A stretch of DNA of 64,000 nucleotides from Pseudomonas resinovorans NBRC 106553 (GCF_000412695.1 NC_021499.1:3224001-3288000), one strand, 5' to 3'; shown: positions 49,673 through 58,602, numbered from the stretch's first letter. Made by a program: numbers and translations. The notes: generated by a model not told the origin, from the sequence alone.

Positions 49673-51136
49673 ATGGTTGAAATGCAGAGTGACGGCGTCA
49701 GCCGCCGTAAATTCCTGCGCAATGCCGGTGTCGTCGGCGCGACGGGTGCCGTGGCGATGGCCGGCAACGCCGCCCTGGCCGCAGCGACGGCCGACAAGCG
49801 CGCGGCCACCGGCAAGTTCGACGACTGCGACTACGACGTGGTGGTCATCGGCGGCGGCTTCGCCGGTGTGACCGCCGCCCGCGACAGCATGAAGAACGGC
49901 TACCGGACGCTGATCCTCGAAGCGCGCAACCGTCTCGGCGGACGCACCTTCAGCAGCGAATTCGCAGGCCACAAGATCGAGCTGGGCGGCACCTGGATCC
50001 ACTGGACCCAGCCCTTCGTCTGGGCCGAGGTGCAGCGCTACGGCCTCAAGCTCAAGGAAACCCCCGAGCCCTTCGCCGAGCAAGCGCAGACCGTGCGCAT
50101 CATTCACGAAGGCAAGGCCATCGAGCCCACCCTCGACGACTTCATCGCCATTGCCAAGGCGGTGAAGGAATACTTTGGCGAAGCCCCGAAGCTCTGGGAA
50201 CGCCCCTACGACGCCAAGTACACCTGGGCCGACCTGCTCGCGGTCGACGCCATGAGCGGCGCCGATCGCCTCAACCAGCTGAAGCTCACGCCGCTGCAGC
50301 GCAACTTCCTCGATGCCTATGTGGCCGGCATCGCGCACACCACCAGTGATCGCGCGTCCTATGCCGACGTGGCGCGCTGGTGGTCGCTGCCGGGGTGGAA
50401 CATGACGGCCTTCGTCGATGCCCTGGGCCGCTACAGCTTCAAGGACGGCACCATCAGCCTGATCAACGCCATGGTCGACGAGGGCAAACCGGAAATTCGC
50501 CTGTCCACCCCGGTGACCAAAGTGGTGGAACAGGGCGAGCGGGTGCTGGTGACCACCCAGCAGGGAGACACCATCAAGGCCGCTGCGGTGATAGTCGCGG
50601 TACCGATGAACGTACTCCCGCGCATCGCCTTCAGCCCCGCCCTCGACCCGGCCCTGGTGGAAGCGGCGAAGGAAAAACACTCCGGCAGCGGAATCAAGGT
50701 GTTCATGCGGACCAAAGGCAAGCTGCCGGGCGATGGCAAGCGGTTGGGCGTTGCCGGCTCGGACCATCCACTGAACCTGCTGGTCACCTACGCCAAGGCC
50801 GAGGACCACAGCATTTTCGTCGGCTTCGGCGCCGACCCGGCCAAGCTCGACATCCAGGACCGCGACGCCGTGCAAGCGGTGGTCAGCACCTTCTACCCGG
50901 ACCTGGAAGTGGAGGAATGCTACGGCTACGAATGGACCCTGGACCCGTACTCCCAGGGCACCTATTGCAGCTACAAGCCCAATTGGCTGGGCAAGTACTA
51001 CGACCACTTCCAGAAGGACCGTGGCCGCGTGGTGTTCGGCCAGGGCGACCACGGCGAAGGCTGGCGCGGCTTCATCGATGGCGCCATCGGCGCGGGCGGC
51101 AAGGCGGCAATGAGAACCCGCGAACTGCTCGGCTGA
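49673..51136 (+). CDS. Tat-exported flavin amine oxidase
   Basis: A 487-residue FAD-dependent oxidase of the amine oxidase family. A twin-arginine signal SRRKFLRNAG at residues 9-18 is followed by a hydrophobic stretch, so the folded, FAD-loaded enzyme is exported to the periplasm. The dinucleotide motif VVVIGGGFAGVTAARD and LEARNRLGGRTFS are typical. The C-terminal GQGDHGEGWRGFIDGAIGAG closes the FAD site. The start is the ATG at 49673, with GAGG seven bases upstream. It probably oxidises a primary or secondary amine, giving an aldehyde, ammonia and peroxide or reduced acceptor. The phased TGGC element upstream links it to the sulfatase and cytochrome c operons. Confidence 0.92.
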   Translation: MVEMQSDGVSRRKFLRNAGVVGATGAVAMAGNAALAAATADKRAATGKFDDCDYDVVVIGGGFAGVTAARDSMKNGYRTLILEARNRLGGRTFSSEFAGHKIELGGTWIHWTQPFVWAEVQRYGLKLKETPEPFAEQAQTVRIIHEGKAIEPTLDDFIAIAKAVKEYFGEAPKLWERPYDAKYTWADLLAVDAMSGADRLNQLKLTPLQRNFLDAYVAGIAHTTSDRASYADVARWWSLPGWNMTAFVDALGRYSFKDGTISLINAMVDEGKPEIRLSTPVTKVVEQGERVLVTTQQGDTIKAAAVIVAVPMNVLPRIAFSPALDPALVEAAKEKHSGSGIKVFMRTKGKLPGDGKRLGVAGSDHPLNLLVTYAKAEDHSIFVGFGADPAKLDIQDRDAVQAVVSTFYPDLEVEECYGYEWTLDPYSQGTYCSYKPNWLGKYYDHFQKDRGRVVFGQGDHGEGWRGFIDGAIGAGGKAAMRTRELLG

Positions 51137-51147
51137 CACGCCGTATA

Positions 51148-51275
51148 GGCCATAGGAGCAAGCTCTGCTCGCGAAGGCTCTGCGCACGATCCTTCACGAG
51201 CACCGGGCCGCTTTCGTAGCCCGGATGAAATCCGGGAGCGGAGGCTGGGTTTCCCCGGATTTCATCCGGGCTACC
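51148..51275. repeat. GCGAGCAGAGCT-type and GTAGCCCGGATGAAAT palindromes
   Basis: TAGGAGCAAGCTCTGCTCGC (from 51154) is the reverse complement of the 22463 family. A second palindrome, GTAGCCCGGATGAAATCCGG to its complement (51216-51275), belongs to a common proteobacterial intergenic family. Both lie between convergent amine oxidase and AraC genes. Confidence 0.8.
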
Positions 51276-51293
51276 AAACTGACCCGCCCGCTC

Positions 51294-52301
51294 CTACACC
51301 TTTTGCTGGCGGTACTCGCGGGGGCTGAGGCCGGTCCAGCGGCGGAAGGCACGGGTGAACGAACTGGCCTCGTTGTAGCCCAGCTGCTGGGCGATCTCGG
51401 TGAGGCTGCGGGTTGACTGGCCCACCAGCTCGAGGGCCAGGGTCTGACGAATCTCCTCCACCACCTCGGCGAATTCCAGGTCCAGCTCCTGCAGGCGGCG
51501 CTGTAGCGTGCGCTTGCTCATGAGCAATTCGCTCGCCACCTGCTCCAGGCCCACTCGCCCGCCGGCCAGGTTCGCCTCGATCACCAGGCCTATGCGCGTG
51601 GTCAGGTCGGTATCGGCGAGCCGTCGACGGCGCTCTTCCTCCAGGCCGGGCAGCAGCGCCTGGAACAGCCGGAGATCGGCCGTGACCAGCGGCTCGTCGA
51701 GCATCGCGCCGGGCCAGGCGATGAGGTTGGCCGGCTGGCCGAACTTCAGCGGGCACTGGAATACGTCGGTGTGCAGGCTGGTGTCCGCCGGTTGCGGATG
51801 CTCGAACTCAACCCGTAGCGGCGCGTATTTCCCGCCGGTGTATTCACGCAGGCGCTTGAAGAGTATGCCGATGGCGAACTCGGCATCCTGCCGGCGGTGC
51901 AGCACGCTGGGGTCGGTCAGCCGGTAAGTGATTTCCAGGGCGCCGCCATGCAATCGCCAGGAGACTTCGTTGGCCTGGGCGTGCACGACTATGTAGCGGC
52001 TGGCGCATTCGAGCATGGTGCGCACGTCGGCGGCGCTGCGCGTCAGATGACCGATTCCGCCCATCAGGCTGCCCTTGAACGGATCACCCAGCAGGCCGAG
52101 CCCCAGGCGCAGGCCGAGGAAGGAATCCCCCCCTTCGGCGGCGGCCTCGAGCAACGCGTTGTACTGGCTCAGGGGGATTTTCGCGTCGGGACGTACCAGC
52201 ACCTCTTCGCTCAAGCCAACCGTAGCCAGGTGAGGGCGGAACAGCTCCGCGTAATGCTGCAACAGGGCCTCGGCGTAGACGGTGTGCTTCAGGCGGGACA
52301 T
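51294..52301 (-). CDS. AraC-family transcriptional regulator
   Basis: A 335-residue AraC/XylS regulator. The N-terminal ligand domain is of the type found in OruR/ArgR-like proteins. The C-terminal double helix-turn-helix reads LEQVASELLMSKRTLQRRL and RSLTEIAQQLGYNEASSFTRAFRRWTGLSPREY. I start at the ATG at 52301; upstream residues lack family resemblance. It is divergent from the sulfatase gene and convergent with the amine oxidase gene. Three phased TGGC elements lie upstream of the amine oxidase, sulfatase and cytochrome c genes, which makes this protein their likely activator. The P. aeruginosa sphingosine regulator SphR likewise controls a DUF1302 gene and cytochrome genes, so a lipid ligand is a reasonable guess. 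Confidence 0.92.
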   Translation of the reverse strand: MSRLKHTVYAEALLQHYAELFRPHLATVGLSEEVLVRPDAKIPLSQYNALLEAAAEGGDSFLGLRLGLGLLGDPFKGSLMGGIGHLTRSAADVRTMLECASRYIVVHAQANEVSWRLHGGALEITYRLTDPSVLHRRQDAEFAIGILFKRLREYTGGKYAPLRVEFEHPQPADTSLHTDVFQCPLKFGQPANLIAWPGAMLDEPLVTADLRLFQALLPGLEEERRRRLADTDLTTRIGLVIEANLAGGRVGLEQVASELLMSKRTLQRRLQELDLEFAEVVEEIRQTLALELVGQSTRSLTEIAQQLGYNEASSFTRAFRRWTGLSPREYRQQKV

Positions 52302-52478
52302 GACGGCTAGGGCTCCTGGGCCCGGATTCTTCTTGTTGATCGGCGCAGCCGGATGGGCAGGGATTGCGCAGCGTGCGGGGCTTGCCGCCACGGCAGGCAG
52401 GAGACCCTAACAGACAGCGAATATGCCGACAACAAGCGCATCCGGCCACGCGCCGACCACCCCGCGCGAGGTCGCGGA

Positions 52479-52515
52479 TTGGCGTCGGATGACAAGTCGC
52501 TGGCGCCCCGTGGCG
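52479..52515 (+). promoter_or_regulatory. phased TGGC half-sites, candidate AraC operator (site B)
   Basis: Half-sites TGGCG, TGACA, TGGCG and TGGCG begin at 52480, 52490, 52501 and 52511, again spaced 10, 11 and 10 bp. The site is more diverged than A and C but keeps the register. It lies 122 bases before the sulfatase ATG, in the region divergent from the AraC gene, so it could also serve autoregulation. Confidence 0.5.
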
Positions 52516-52600
52516 ATTCCTTGCGTGCCCTCCTCTGCCAAGGTCGAGACCACGCTGCCATCAGACCCTTCAGCCACCCGGCAGCATCGGAGGAACATCC

Positions 52601-54049
52601 ATGAACATCCACCTGTCGCGGCTGGCGCTGCTGGCGACCCTGTCGGCGCCGCTGGCCTACGGCCAGGCGGCTCCGCCGAACATCGTCATCATGCTCTACG
52701 ACAACCTCGCCTACGGGGAGCTGGGCAGCTATGGCGGCGGCGTTATCCGGGGCGCCGAGACGCCACGCATCGACCGGCTCGCCGAGGAAGGCATCCGCCT
52801 GACCAACTTCAACGTCGAGGCCCAATGCACCCCCTCGCGCTCGGCGTTGTTGACCGGGCGTTTCTCCATTCGCTCCGGCACCTACCGGGTTCCCCGTGCC
52901 GGCGCCCCGGACGGCCTCACGCTCTGGGAGCAGACACTCGCCGAACTGCTTTCCGCCCGCGGCTACGCCACGGGAATATGGGGCAAGTGGCACCTGGGCA
53001 GCAGCGAGGCACGCTTCCCCACCCACCAGGGGTTCGACGAGTGGTACGGCGTGCCCCGCACCTACGACGAAGTGATGTGGTCCGGCAGTGACCAGGCGAG
53101 CGACCTCACGCCGGCCATGGGCAGCAAGCAGGGCTGGAACGAGAACCTGGTGCCGGCGCAATACATCTACGAAGCCAGGAAGGACGAGGCGCCGAGCCAG
53201 GTGAAGAAGCTCGACCTGGCCAGCAAGCGCACCCTGGACGCGGAGCTGACGGAACGCGCCACGGCCTTCATCAAGCGCAACGCCGCCGCCGGCAAGCCGT
53301 TCTTCGCCTACATCCCCTTCTCCCTGCCGCACATGCCGACCCAGCCAAACCCGGAGTTCGCCGGCAAGACCGGCAACGGCTCCTGGGCGGACTCCCTGGC
53401 GGAAATGGACCATCGCGCGGGCCAGGTGCTGGATGCCCTGAAAGCGGCCGGCGTCGAGCAGAACACCCTGGTGATCCTGGCCAGCGACAACGGCGGCGAA
53501 GCCACCTACCCCTGGCGTGGCGCCAATGGCCCCTGGCGCGGCACCTACTTCACGGCGATGGAAGCCGGCCTGCGCGCGCCCTTCATCCTGCGCTGGCCCG
53601 GCCATGTCCCGGCGGGCAAGGTGAGCAACGAAATCGTCCATATCGTCGATCTCTACACCACCCTGGCCCACGCCGCCGGAGCCGAGGTACCCAAGGACCG
53701 CGCCGTGGATGGCGTCGACCAGATGGCGCTGTTCAGCGGCCAGCAGGCCAACTCGAACCGCGAAGGCTTCCCCGCCTACGTTGCGGACCGTCTCACCGCG
53801 GTCAAATGGCGCAACTGGAAGCTGCATTTCATCCAGCAGGATGAGATGTACGACATACCCCAGACCCTGGCCTTCCCGCGCCTCTACAACCTGCTGACCG
53901 ACCTGAGGGAAGAGCACGACCTGATGATCGGGAACACCTGGATACTGAAACCCACCATGGAGGTGGTCGGGGGTTTCAAGGCCAGCCTGGAGAAGTACCC
54001 ACCCATCGAGGCCGGCACACCGGACCCCTACACCCCCGCCTCACGCTGA
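52601..54049 (+). CDS. exported sulfatase (formylglycine type)
   Basis: A 482-residue type I sulfatase. It has a signal peptide (MNIHLSRLALLATLSAPLAYG) and the sulfatase signature CTPSRSALLTGR, in which Cys76 would be converted to formylglycine. The early metal site reads MLYDNLAYGELGSYGGG, with Asp-Asn where many sulfatases have Asp-Asp. ASDNGGEATYPWRGANGPWRG carries the later metal residues. It hydrolyses a sulfate ester, or acts as a phosphonate or phosphoester hydrolase, in the periplasm. It has a phased TGGC element upstream and precedes the cytochrome c-DUF1302-DUF1329 operon. The substrate is unknown. It is unrelated in fold to the MBL alkylsulfatase at 45810. Confidence 0.92.
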   Translation: MNIHLSRLALLATLSAPLAYGQAAPPNIVIMLYDNLAYGELGSYGGGVIRGAETPRIDRLAEEGIRLTNFNVEAQCTPSRSALLTGRFSIRSGTYRVPRAGAPDGLTLWEQTLAELLSARGYATGIWGKWHLGSSEARFPTHQGFDEWYGVPRTYDEVMWSGSDQASDLTPAMGSKQGWNENLVPAQYIYEARKDEAPSQVKKLDLASKRTLDAELTERATAFIKRNAAAGKPFFAYIPFSLPHMPTQPNPEFAGKTGNGSWADSLAEMDHRAGQVLDALKAAGVEQNTLVILASDNGGEATYPWRGANGPWRGTYFTAMEAGLRAPFILRWPGHVPAGKVSNEIVHIVDLYTTLAHAAGAEVPKDRAVDGVDQMALFSGQQANSNREGFPAYVADRLTAVKWRNWKLHFIQQDEMYDIPQTLAFPRLYNLLTDLREEHDLMIGNTWILKPTMEVVGGFKASLEKYPPIEAGTPDPYTPASR

Positions 54050-54100
54050 TTGCCCTGCCGGCCAGTGCCTTCGCGCTGGCCGTCATCCCCGTCCCGCCGA

Positions 54101-54137
54101 TTGGCACCGAATGGCAAATCAATGGCGTAGGCCAGCG
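54101..54137 (+). promoter_or_regulatory. phased TGGC half-sites, candidate AraC operator (site C)
   Basis: Half-sites TGGCA, TGGCA and TGGCG begin at 54102, 54112 and 54123, with a weaker CAGCG at 54133, the same 10/11/10 register. The core TTGGCACCGAATGGCAAA is almost identical to site A. It lies 98 bases before the cytochrome c ATG. Confidence 0.65.
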
Positions 54138-54198
54138 ATTCGCAGTCGCCCCCCGGCTGTCACCGTAGGCCCTCCTTAGCCAACCGGGGAATAACAAG

Positions 54199-54570
54199 AT
54201 GAACCCTCCTCTGCGCATCGCCACCGGCGTGCTTGCGCTCCTGCTCGGCCGTTCCGCTTTTGCCCTCGACTGCGACCCGGGCGCGGGGCAACAGGTCTTC
54301 CAGACCAAATGCAGCGCCTGTCACGCCCTCGACGCCGACCACGTAGGTCCCCACCTGGCCGGCGTCGTAGGTCGACCGATGGGCGCGGTGAAGGGCTTCA
54401 CCTATTCGCCGGCCCTGGCCGCCGCCAAGGACAACTGGACGCCGGAGCTTCTGGACGCCTGGCTCACCTCCCCGGCACGGATGTTCCCCGATACCGCCAT
54501 GGCCTTCGGTGGCCTGCGCAAGGCCGAGGAGCGCAAGGCGGTGCTCTGCTTCCTGCAGAGCCAGGGCTGA
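54199..54570 (+). CDS. periplasmic class I cytochrome c
   Basis: A 123-residue exported c-type cytochrome with a signal peptide (MNPPLRIATGVLALLLGRSAFA). The single haem site CSACH is at residues 38-42. A distal Met ligand is likely at Met101 in PDTAMAFGGL. The overall layout matches small soluble electron carriers. It leads an operon with DUF1302 and DUF1329 genes and shares the phased upstream element with the amine oxidase and sulfatase genes. It may take electrons from a periplasmic oxidation in this system; no partner dehydrogenase other than the flavin oxidase is encoded nearby. Confidence 0.93.
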   Translation: MNPPLRIATGVLALLLGRSAFALDCDPGAGQQVFQTKCSACHALDADHVGPHLAGVVGRPMGAVKGFTYSPALAAAKDNWTPELLDAWLTSPARMFPDTAMAFGGLRKAEERKAVLCFLQSQG

Positions 54571-54642
54571 CCGCGCGGCCAGCCCATTGGGGCGGAGGCC
54601 ACTCCGCCCGATACGTGACTCCATCAGAACAAGGACAATCCA

Positions 54643-56427
54643 GTGCGTATCCGCAACCTTCAGCGCTGCCTTCTGGCAGCCGCCGTTTCGGCAACCATCC
54701 AGCAACCGGCATTCGCCGTCGCCTTCAACGTCGGAGAAATCCAGGGCCAGTTCGACTCGGCGCTGTCCATCGGCGCCAGTTGGGCAACCTCCGATGCGGC
54801 CTCCCACCTGATCGACGTCACCAACGGCGGCACGGGCTTCTCGTCCTCAGGCGACGACGGACGCCTGAACTTCAAGAAGGGCGAAACCTTCTCGAAGATC
54901 TTCAAGGGCGTGCATGACCTGGAGCTGAGCTATGGCGACACCCGCGCCTTCCTGCGTGGCAAGTACTGGTACGACTTCGAGCTCAAGGACGAGAACCGTC
55001 CGTTCAAGCAGATCAGCGACGACGGCCGCGAAATGTCGGCGCGTTCCGCCGGCACGCAAATCCTCGACGCCTTCGTTTCCCAGCGCTACGAAATCGCCGG
55101 AAATCCCGGCGACGCGCGCCTGGGCCAACAGGTGGTGAGCTGGGGCGAAAGCCTGTTCATCGGCAACTCGATCAACTCCATCAACCCGCTGGACGTCGCC
55201 GCCCTGCGCCGCCCGGGTTCGGAACTCAAGGAAGGCCTGATCCCGGTCAACATGTTCTACGTCGCCCAGGGCCTGGGCGAGAACCTCAGCGTCGAGGCGT
55301 TCTACCAACTGGAATGGAAGCCCTACGCCCTGGACAACTGCGGCACCTTCTTCGGCGCGGACCCGGTAGCCAAGGGCTGCAACGACAACCTTAACGGCGG
55401 CCTGGCGGGCGTGGCCCCACTGGAGCCGATTGCCGCCGCCGCAGGCCTCGGCTTCGGCATCAGCGACCCGGAAGGCGTGATCATCCGCCGCGAACAGAAC
55501 AACGACCCGCGCGACAGCGGCCAGTACGGCATGGCCCTGCGCTGGCTGGGCGACGGCGTGGAGTACGGCGCCTACTACCTCAACTACCACTCGCGCTCGC
55601 CGCGCTTCAGCCTGCGCACCGCCAGCGGCGTGACCGATTTCATCAACAACGACCCGGGCTTCGCCGCCCTCGACCCGGACCTGCAGTTCGCCCTTGGCCT
55701 GGCCACCGGCGCCGGCAATACCAGCTACTTCCTCGACTACCCCGAGGACATCCACCTGTTCGGCGCCAGCTTCGCCACCGAACTGCCCACCGGCACCGCC
55801 TGGAGCGGCGAGATCAGCTACCGGCCGAATGCGCCCATCAGCATCAACACCGCCGACCTGTTCGGTGGTGCGCTGAACCCGACCTTCCGCGCCCTGACCG
55901 GCTCCGACATCGAGCCCACCGTGGCCGCCGAGGAAGGCCAGGTATTGCAGGGCTGGAAGCGCAAGGAGGTCACCCAGGCCCAGACCAGCTTCCTGCACCT
56001 GTTCGACCCGGTGCTGGGCGCCACCTCCCTGAGCCTGGCGGTGGAGGTGGGCCTTACCCACGTCGGCGGCCTGGAGTCTCTGGAGACCCAGCGCTACGGC
56101 CGCGACTCGGTGTTCGGCGACATCACCCAGGGCGGCCGCCACGGCTACTACACCGCCAACTCCTGGGGTTATCGCGCCTTCACCAACTTGCGGTACAGCG
56201 ACGTGTTCGCCGGGGTGAACCTGGTCCCGAACCTGTTCTGGTCCCACGACGTCGACGGCTACGGCCCGGTGTTCAACGAGGGCGCCAAGTCCGTGGGGCT
56301 GGGGCTCGACGCCGACTACCGCAACACCTACACCGCCAGCCTTGCGTACACCAACAACTTCGGCGGCGACTTCAACACCGATGTCGACCGCGACTTCATC
56401 TCGCTGAGTTTCGGCGTGAACTTCTGA
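54643..56427 (+). CDS. DUF1302 outer-membrane beta-barrel protein (copy 2)
   Basis: A 594-residue DUF1302 protein with a signal peptide (LQRCLLAAAVSATIQQPAFA). It shares long blocks with copy 1, such as KGETFSKIFKGVHDLEL, QQVVSWGESLFIGNSINSIN and the C-terminal FISLSFGVNF. It differs in loops, notably around residues 245-290 and 440-500, where substrate contacts may lie. The start is GTG at 54643, with AAGGA seven bases upstream. The DUF1329 gene follows 20 bases later. Position downstream of a cytochrome c and an AraC-linked element resembles the P. aeruginosa sphA region, but the gene content differs (sulfatase and amine oxidase). Confidence 0.93.
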   Translation: MRIRNLQRCLLAAAVSATIQQPAFAVAFNVGEIQGQFDSALSIGASWATSDAASHLIDVTNGGTGFSSSGDDGRLNFKKGETFSKIFKGVHDLELSYGDTRAFLRGKYWYDFELKDENRPFKQISDDGREMSARSAGTQILDAFVSQRYEIAGNPGDARLGQQVVSWGESLFIGNSINSINPLDVAALRRPGSELKEGLIPVNMFYVAQGLGENLSVEAFYQLEWKPYALDNCGTFFGADPVAKGCNDNLNGGLAGVAPLEPIAAAAGLGFGISDPEGVIIRREQNNDPRDSGQYGMALRWLGDGVEYGAYYLNYHSRSPRFSLRTASGVTDFINNDPGFAALDPDLQFALGLATGAGNTSYFLDYPEDIHLFGASFATELPTGTAWSGEISYRPNAPISINTADLFGGALNPTFRALTGSDIEPTVAAEEGQVLQGWKRKEVTQAQTSFLHLFDPVLGATSLSLAVEVGLTHVGGLESLETQRYGRDSVFGDITQGGRHGYYTANSWGYRAFTNLRYSDVFAGVNLVPNLFWSHDVDGYGPVFNEGAKSVGLGLDADYRNTYTASLAYTNNFGGDFNTDVDRDFISLSFGVNF

Positions 56428-56447
56428 CTACTTCCGGGAGCAAAAGC

Positions 56448-57815
56448 ATGAATAAAACCCTTCACAAAGGCTGCATCCTGGCCCTCGGCCTGCTGGCCGG
56501 CCAGGTGATGGCGGCGGTTTCGGCGGACGAAGCGGCCCGGTTGGGCAGCACCCTCACCCCCCTGGGTGCGCAACAGGAAGGCAACGCCGACGGCAGCATC
56601 CCCGCCTGGACCGGCGGTCTCCCCCAGGACGCCGGTACGGCCGCGGCCAGCGGTTTTCTGAGCAATCCGTTCGCCAATGAAAAGCCGCTGTTCGTCATCA
56701 CCGCGGCCAACGCCGAGCAGTACCGCGACAAGCTGACCGATGGCCAGATGGCCATGTTCAAGCGCTACCCGCAGAGCTACCGCATCCCCGTCTACCTGAC
56801 CCACCGCTCCGCCTCGGTCCCCGCCGCCATCCAGGAGGCGGCCCGCAAGAGCGCACTGCAAGTTCAACCGGTCAACGACGGCAACGGCCTGGCCAACTTC
56901 GACAAGAGCGGCTACTACGCCTTCCCGATCCCGAAGAATGGCGTCGAAGTGCTGTGGAATCACATTACCCGCTACGTGGGTGGCAACTACTGGCGTAGCT
57001 ACATCCAGGTCACCCCGCAGGTGAATGGCGCCTACACCCCGGTACGCTTCGAGGAAGAGCAGGTATACCCGGAGCAGGTTGCCGATTTCCCGGCGGACAA
57101 GCAGGGCAGCATGCTCTACATGGTCAAGCAGCGGGTGACCGCGCCGGCGCGCCTGGCCGGTACCGTGGTGCTCGCCCACGAGACCCTCAACCAGGTCACC
57201 GATCCGCGCATGGCCTGGATCTACAACGCCGGCCAACGCCGTGTGCGGCGAGCGCCCCAGGTCGCCTACGACGGCCCGGGCACCGCCGCCGACGGCCTGC
57301 GCACCGCCGACAACCTGGACATGTTCAACGGCGCGCCGGACCGCTACGACTGGCAGCTGGTGGGCAAGAAGGAGCTGTACATCCCCTACAACAGCTACGC
57401 GCTGGAATCGCCGACGCTGAAGTACGACGACATCGTCCAGGCCGGCCATATCAACCCCGACCACACCCGCTACGAACTGCACCGGGTCTGGGAGGTGGTC
57501 GGCACGCTCAAGCCCGGCAGCCGCCATGTCTATTCCAAGCGCCACATGTTCATCGACGAAGACACCTGGCAGATCGCCGAAGTCGACCACTATGACGGTC
57601 GCGGGCAGCTGTGGCGTGTGGCAGAGGGTCATGCGCTGTACAACTACAAGCAGCAGGCGTCCTACCTGGCGGTGGAAACCCTGTACGACCTGGTGTCCGG
57701 CCGCTACCTGGCGCTCGGCATGCGCAACCAGGAGCCCAGCACCACCCGCTACGGCGAGCAGGCGAAATACTTCGCCTTCACCCCGGCCGCCCTGCGTACC
57801 GACGGGATGCGCTGA
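56448..57815 (+). CDS. DUF1329 envelope protein (copy 2)
   Basis: A 455-residue exported DUF1329 protein (signal peptide GCILALGLLAGQVMAA). The same ordered blocks as copy 1 are present: TPLGAQQEGNADGSIPAWTGG, YYAFPIPKNGVEVLWNH, YNAGQRRVRRAPQVAYD and RYELHRVWEVVGTLKPGSRH. The start is ATG, with GGGAG seven bases upstream. It is followed by an AAGCCCAACGGG hairpin. It is expected to work with the DUF1302 barrel upstream. Confidence 0.93.
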   Translation: MNKTLHKGCILALGLLAGQVMAAVSADEAARLGSTLTPLGAQQEGNADGSIPAWTGGLPQDAGTAAASGFLSNPFANEKPLFVITAANAEQYRDKLTDGQMAMFKRYPQSYRIPVYLTHRSASVPAAIQEAARKSALQVQPVNDGNGLANFDKSGYYAFPIPKNGVEVLWNHITRYVGGNYWRSYIQVTPQVNGAYTPVRFEEEQVYPEQVADFPADKQGSMLYMVKQRVTAPARLAGTVVLAHETLNQVTDPRMAWIYNAGQRRVRRAPQVAYDGPGTAADGLRTADNLDMFNGAPDRYDWQLVGKKELYIPYNSYALESPTLKYDDIVQAGHINPDHTRYELHRVWEVVGTLKPGSRHVYSKRHMFIDEDTWQIAEVDHYDGRGQLWRVAEGHALYNYKQQASYLAVETLYDLVSGRYLALGMRNQEPSTTRYGEQAKYFAFTPAALRTDGMR

Positions 57816-57824
57816 GGGTTAGCC

Positions 57825-57857
57825 AAGCCCAACGGGGGATGACATCCCGTTGGGCTT
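57825..57857 (+). terminator. weak terminator-like hairpin
   Basis: AAGCCCAACGGG/CCCGTTGGGCTT forms a 12-bp stem just past the DUF1329 stop. There is no T-run after it, so termination would be weak or rho-assisted. Confidence 0.5.
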
Positions 57858-58025
57858 CGTTGCTCTGCGGCGGGTCTACGACCCGCTTGGCGATTGAAAC
57901 CACCCTGCCCCTGCCTTCCCCCTCTTTTTGAGAGGGCCTTGCCGACCAAGAACGCGGCAGCATCCGCACTGAAGAAAAGCCAATCCGCCCGGATCAGGGC
58001 CAACAACCAGGCGGAGGCCTGAACC

Positions 58026-58466
58026 ATGAGCAAACCCGTTGCCGACACCCGCGAGGGCTACCGCTACTTCCGCGACATCACCACCCGCTGGATGGACAAC
58101 GACGTCTACGCCCACGTCAACAACGTCGTGTACTACAGCTGGTTCGATACCGTGGTGAACGCCTGGCTGCTGGAGAACAAGCTGCTGGACTTCGCCGGGA
58201 GCCCCACCGTGGGGCTGGTGGTGGAAACCAGCTGCAGCTACTTCTCCCCCATCGCCTTCCCCGACCTGGTGCGTGCCGGCCTGCGGGTGTCGCGGCTGGG
58301 CACTTCCAGCGTGCGCTACGAAGTCGGCCTGTTTGCCAACGACAACGCCATCGCCTCGGCCCAGGGACATTTCGTGCACGTCTACGTGGACCGCCAGACG
58401 CGCCGCCCGCTGCCGCTGCCGGAAGATCTGCGCTCCGCGCTGGAAGGCATTCAGGTCGCGTCCTGA
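58026..58466 (+). CDS. hot-dog acyl-CoA thioesterase (4HBT type)
   Basis: A 146-residue hot-dog thioesterase of the 4-hydroxybenzoyl-CoA/YbgC type. The signature TRWMDNDVYAHVNNVVYYSWFDTVVN (about residues 35-60) holds the catalytic Asp in the usual DxxxHVNN arrangement. It hydrolyses acyl-CoA or aromatic-CoA thioesters to the free acid and CoA. It lies 210 bases after the DUF1329 gene and may be transcribed separately. It could return CoA from dead-end intermediates. Confidence 0.92.
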   Translation: MSKPVADTREGYRYFRDITTRWMDNDVYAHVNNVVYYSWFDTVVNAWLLENKLLDFAGSPTVGLVVETSCSYFSPIAFPDLVRAGLRVSRLGTSSVRYEVGLFANDNAIASAQGHFVHVYVDRQTRRPLPLPEDLRSALEGIQVAS

Positions 58467-58474
58467 GTAGCCAA

Positions 58475-58541
58475 GTAGGATGGGTCGGGCATACCCATCA
58501 CCTCTGTCCGCATGGGTATCGCTACGCTCAACCCATCCTAC
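58475..58541. repeat. GTAGGATGGGT palindrome
   Basis: GTAGGATGGGTCGGGC to CTCAACCCATCCTAC, nine bases past the thioesterase stop. The central part is shortened relative to other copies. Confidence 0.8.
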
Positions 58542-58571
58542 AAAGGCTCCAAAGTGCACCCTACCGGAAAT

Positions 58572-58598
58572 GAAAACGCCCGCTCTGTGAGCGGGCGT
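58572..58598 (-). terminator. intrinsic terminator for the leftward MBL gene
   Basis: ACGCCCGCTC/GAGCGGGCGT forms a stem of about 10 bp. On the minus strand it is followed by TTTTCATTT, directly past the stop of the MBL gene. Confidence 0.8.
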
Positions 58599-58602
58599 CG
58601 CA

